Positions 60,120 to 64,000 of a DNA stretch of 64,000 nucleotides are shown here, one piece after another (the stretch's first letter is position 1; each line of letters starts with the position of its first letter). The position numbers and the translations under genes are program-made. Under the pieces are notes generated by a model. That model saw only the letters and a program-made list of their open reading frames with translations, was not told the DNA's origin and did no database searches. The stretch comes from Diphasiastrum complanatum (lineage: Eukaryota; Streptophyta; Lycopodiopsida; Lycopodiales; Lycopodiaceae): the NCBI GenBank assembly GCA_029204225.1, contig CM055092.1, forward strand, positions 39,071,800-39,135,799. The letters run 5' to 3'.

Positions 60120-62910
60120 GTCTCTTAAAGCAATTGCATTCTATTGGTGAGCGCATACGTGATGTGGAGCTAGTGCACAATGTATTGTGCGGCATTACAG
60201 AACCCTATCAGATGTTTGTGAGTGGAATAGCATCAAGAGAAAGATTGCCAACCTTTAATGAGCTCACAGGAATCTTGATGCAGGAAGAGCAATGACGAGA
60301 AATGGTGAAAGCTAGATAATAGAATACTGACGATCAGACACTTACGACACGCCAAAAATAAGACAAGGGCAAGGGCAAAAAGAAGTCTAAGTAGCAATTT
60401 GCCAAGCCTTAGGAGGATGAGGGATCTTCCAGTAAGACCAAGAAGAAAGGCAAGTGCTTCCATTGTGGTAAAAAGGGCCATTAGAAGAGTGAATGTCGCA
60501 AATTCTTAGTGGAACAAGACAAGGGAAAACTAAAACAAGCATGTAACTTTGTCGATGAGGGTGAGATTGAAGACTCTAGCATTTTCATATCTGCATTGTC
60601 ATCTAATCAAGATGATCAAGCGTGGTATATTGACTCGGGAGCCACAAGACACATGACAAGTAACAAGAATTGGTTCAGTAGCTTGAAAGTGTTGGATAAT
60701 GGAACGTCTATTTCACAAGCAAATGGTGAGGTGTGCAAGATCAAGGGGATAGGCACTGTTTCAATCCAACTACTTGATGGCAAAAGTAGGATGATCAGGG
60801 AGGTACTTTCCATACTAGGTTTGAAGAAAAATCTACTTTCTGTAGGAGTCATTATTGATCAAAAGTTGAAAGTAGAATTTGCCCATGATCGCTGCTTTGT
60901 GAAGGATGTGAACCAAAAGTTCGAAGCTATTGCGGATGGAATAAGGGAGCCCAATACAAAATTGTACAGGTTGAATGCTACAATCAAGGGGCAACATGGA
61001 CTTGTATTGTCCATTCCATCGCAAACTGAGTTGTGGCATAAGAGGCTTGGTCACTTGAACTTGGGAAGCCTTAGTTTGATGAGGAAATTGGAGATGGTAA
61101 CAGGATTGCCTACCATTAAAGACCACTTGAAATCGATGTGCGAATCATGTGTATATGGGAAGCAGCATCGAGAGAAGTTCAATAAAGGTGGTGTTGCAAG
61201 AGCAAAGAACATCCTAATCCACACAGATTTATGCGGGCCTATGAGGACCATGTCCTTAGGTAAAGCCTTCTATTTCATGACCTTTATTGATGATATGTCA
61301 CGTAAGACGTGGATCTACTTCTTGAAGAAGAAATCAGATGCATTTGACAACTTCAAGAGCTTCAAAGCATTGGTCGAAAATCAGAAAGGTAGGATGATCA
61401 AAGTTCTAAGATTGGATAGTAGAGGTGAGTACAAGTCTAATGACTTCAATGATCTTTGTGATTAATGTGAAATTAAAAGACAATTTATGCAAGCTCATAC
61501 TCCTGCTCTCAAAGGTGTAGCTGACCACAAGAACCAACCTGAAAGGTATGAATCAAATTATGCTCTCTTATCGAGCATTATTCAAAGCAAAGAACCTTCG
61601 ACTTATAGTGAAGCGAAGGATGATGATATTTGGATCAAGGCCATGGGAGAGGAGATGGAGTCAATTGCTAAGCATAGCACATGGGACTTAGTAGAACCAC
61701 CAGTTGGCAAGAAACCTATTGGTTGCAAATGGGTATACAAAACTAAGTACCATGCAGATGGAAGCATAGCAAAGCACAAAGCAAGATTGGTAATCAAAGG
61801 ATACGCACAAAATAAAGGCATTGACTATGAGGAGACCTTTGCGCCAGTATGTAAGTGGAATACTCTACGTCTACTTGTTGCTTTAGCTTCACATTTTGGT
61901 TGGCCTTTGCATCAGATGGATGTGAAATCTACTTTTCGAAATGGTGAGTTAGAAGAAAAGGTGTTCATGGATCAACCTGAAGGCTTTGTAGCAAAGGGAC
62001 AGGAAAATAAAGTATGTCGCTTGAAGAAAGCGCTTTATGGTCTTAAACAGGCACCACGTGCGTGGTATAGTAGGATTGATGCCTACTTTCTTTCAAAGGG
62101 GATGGTGAGAACACACTCTGATCCAAATTTATATGTCTTATGCTTTGACGGTATGGTTGCTTTGATTGCTCTTTAGTTGATGAATTGATTATTACGGAAA
62201 ATAATCAAGAGATGATAGATATTATCAAGAAAGACCTCATGGAACAATTCGAGATAACAGATCTCAGCCTAATGCATTATTGCCTTGGAGTAGAAGTGTG
62301 GCAAAAAGGACACGAAGTGGGTTTAACACAGGTGAAGTATGTCAAAGAGTTGCTGCACAGGTTTAGGTTGCAGGATTGCAAACCAGTGAATACTCCTATT
62401 GAACCAGGTAAAAAGCTTTCTAAGCTGTGTGGAACCTCAAACCCTTACAAGCAGACAGATACAAAGCCAGACTAGTTGCGAAGGGTTTCTCGCATTTCAG
62501 AAGGCTGCACCATAGCAACAAATGTCGTTGTTCTTTGGATCAGTAGGAAACAGACAAGTACTACACAATTATCCTACGAAGCAGAATACATTGCGACAGC
62601 CAAGATGGCCAATGAGCTTACATGGCTCAAACAGTTCCTCGACGGACTAGGAGAGAACACTAACGAGATATTGACCCTGCATATGAATAACACATCCACC
62701 ATACATCTGACAAAGGATCCCATATTTCATTCCAAGATGAAATACATTGCTATCAAGTATCATCCGATAAGGGATCTAGTTTGAAAAGGGGAAGCTGAAA
62801 ACTGAGTTCGTTCCAACAAAATAGATGGTGGCTGATATTCTTACCAAAGCCCTCTTGACAGAGCAATGTTTAAAAAATAGCGTGCAAGTCTAGGAGTCAT
62901 GAAGCTACCA
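60120..62910 (+). pseudogene. Copia fragment related to the minus-strand element, with internal deletions
   Basis: It starts within gag (IGERIRDVELVHNVLCGI) and continues with MFVSGIASRERLPTF, very like the gag of the minus-strand element. The CCHC knuckle is near 60450-60495. Protease (WYIDSGATRHM) and GAG-pre-integrase follow in an open frame, 60509-61465. Integrase keeps two Asp residues (IHTDLCGP, LRLDSRGEY), but its Glu position is Asp (GVADHKN) and the remainder is deleted to just before RT at about 61540. RT is open to 62176, where a 1-bp loss hits the active site (YVDD reads VDE after the shift). A second deletion joins RT to the end of RNase H near 62475. Confidence 0.87.
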
Positions 62911-62928
62911 TGATTTGAGAGGCAGCTG

Positions 62929-63430
62929 ATGAAACTTGAAGTTTCCGGCCATAAAGCATCGATAGCTTATGACTGCAACCCGCAATCCACCGCAACCGCA
63001 ACCGCAACCGCAGCCACATCATGACATATACGAATGAGGACGACGACGAAGTTTGACAGACCGCAGATTGCAATAAACCGCAAACCGCAAACCCAGATCG
63101 ACAAATGAATGCAACCGTAGAAAATCGCAAGTCAACTCCTACGGTCCACAAGCGACGACCGAGTTTTACATTTTTACAAGCAATCAAAACTTGAACTAGC
63201 AGTTTACTTCTTCTTGGTAGTGAGTTTTCATACTTTTTTATTTCACCGTCAACGTCTACGGGAGACGTTTCCTTTGAAGAGTGATATAAAACGATTTTGA
63301 GTCTAGTTATTGTCATTGATTCACAACAGTGATAGCGTCAAAAGTAATGCTATCTAGAATTATTATTTAAAACCAGATCTTTATTTTTTTATGAGTAAGG
63401 AGAGCTTACACTGACAAGTATGCTATCTTT
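62929..63430 (+). repeat. Candidate 3' LTR of the 60120 Copia fragment
   Basis: After the RNase H end, purine-rich GAGAGGCAGCTGA precedes TGAAACTTGAAG. TATA-like GATATAAAACG lies near 63281-63291. It includes a hexanucleotide repeat AACCGC (about four copies, 62984-63010). The end is not determined and no 5' LTR is in the window. Confidence 0.45.
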
Positions 63431-64000
63431 CAGTCTATTTAAGAGGAAGCTTGCCAAGTATATACCTATGTGATAGTGCACCTCGAATCCAAAGAGCGAA
63501 TCGATGAGCGATTTTGTAGTCTTATTAACTGTTGAGAATGAAGAGACACAATATTGTTCATGTCTTTTTTTTAAATATGACAAAGTAAAAACAAGAGATG
63601 AACGAGTGTATGCTTTTGTTACAGTAGATCGTTGTCTACCAGCGGTGATGCACCTACGTTCGTCAAGAGACGATTAGTATAATGTATTGCAATGTTTTCA
63701 TCACTGTCCAGACAGCGATGGAGGTGAGAGAATTGATTACCATGTGTGACAATAGTGTATGCAATCAAACTATCAGTAAGAGATACAACTAATACATATC
63801 AATAGTCACAAAATTTCGTTTGAAACAAATGAGAATTTCAATATTATGAAAGACAAAATATTAACTTCCAAGATCTAAAAAGGTTTGCTAAAACGTTGAA
63901 AGTTCAAATGCAACACATTGCAAACAAGGATCCTTTATCTTAGATTTCTAAGCCATGACTAACTATAAAAATTGATATGAAGAGTGAGTTCCTAATGCGC
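63430..64000. other. Terminal stretch without a recognised feature
   Basis: Mixed AT-rich sequence, no conserved coding motif seen. It may include the remainder of the LTR before it. Confidence 0.4.

Overview
The window is land-plant nuclear DNA, mostly made of decayed LTR retrotransposons around one spliced host gene. Evidence for a plant: several LTRs are followed by the tRNA-iMet-type primer-binding site TGGTATCAGAGCC used by plant Ty1/Copia elements, the polyproteins have plant Copia and Ty3/Gypsy domain orders, and the gene has long introns with GT..AG borders. The host gene's wall-glycanase type and the repeat load fit a large genome, perhaps a fern, lycophyte or gymnosperm. That placement is inference only.

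Layout. 17-12419: a Copia element with a complete 5' LTR and a truncated 3' LTR, interrupted by a second Copia element (3356-9539) flanked by a perfect 5-bp target duplication (tctaa). 12420-16287: no gene recognised. 16288-~16675: a miniature LTR element (TRIM) whose LTRs carry a tRNA-like unit with Pol III A and B boxes. 17100-18165: a Copia copy whose gag is fused directly to the end of RNase H. 18163-19010: minus-strand Gypsy debris. 21640-22785: LTR and gag debris. 23271-24267: a large inverted repeat with a GC-rich core and a 17-G run. 26898-28339: a Tat/Athila-like primer site and LTR candidate, then a partial LTR of the 3356 family, both on the minus strand. 28350-29230: Gypsy debris. 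29407-35395: an almost complete minus-strand Copia element with identical-length 252-bp LTRs that begin AG and end CT instead of TG..CA.

37730-45782 holds the one gene I can reconstruct as intact: eight exons, compatible phases throughout, no internal stop, 574 aa. It encodes a hydrophobic N-terminus, a helical region that may resemble a pectin-methylesterase inhibitor, and two tandem GH16 domains. The second domain keeps the catalytic ExDxE pattern (E454, D456, E458). The first has S, S and D at those positions. The last intron is 3.6 kb and contains retrotransposon sequence.

45860-64000 returns to transposons: two Copia LTR/gag units, a Copia copy ending abruptly in a Ty3/Gypsy element (junction ~52615), the Gypsy gag-PR-RT-RH-INT region to 57622, an extra ORF downstream of integrase (58312-59560), a 3' LTR-like region, and a 5'-truncated Copia with internal deletions (60120-62910).

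Exon borders, repeat borders and domain calls were made by eye from the sequence; no database search was run.
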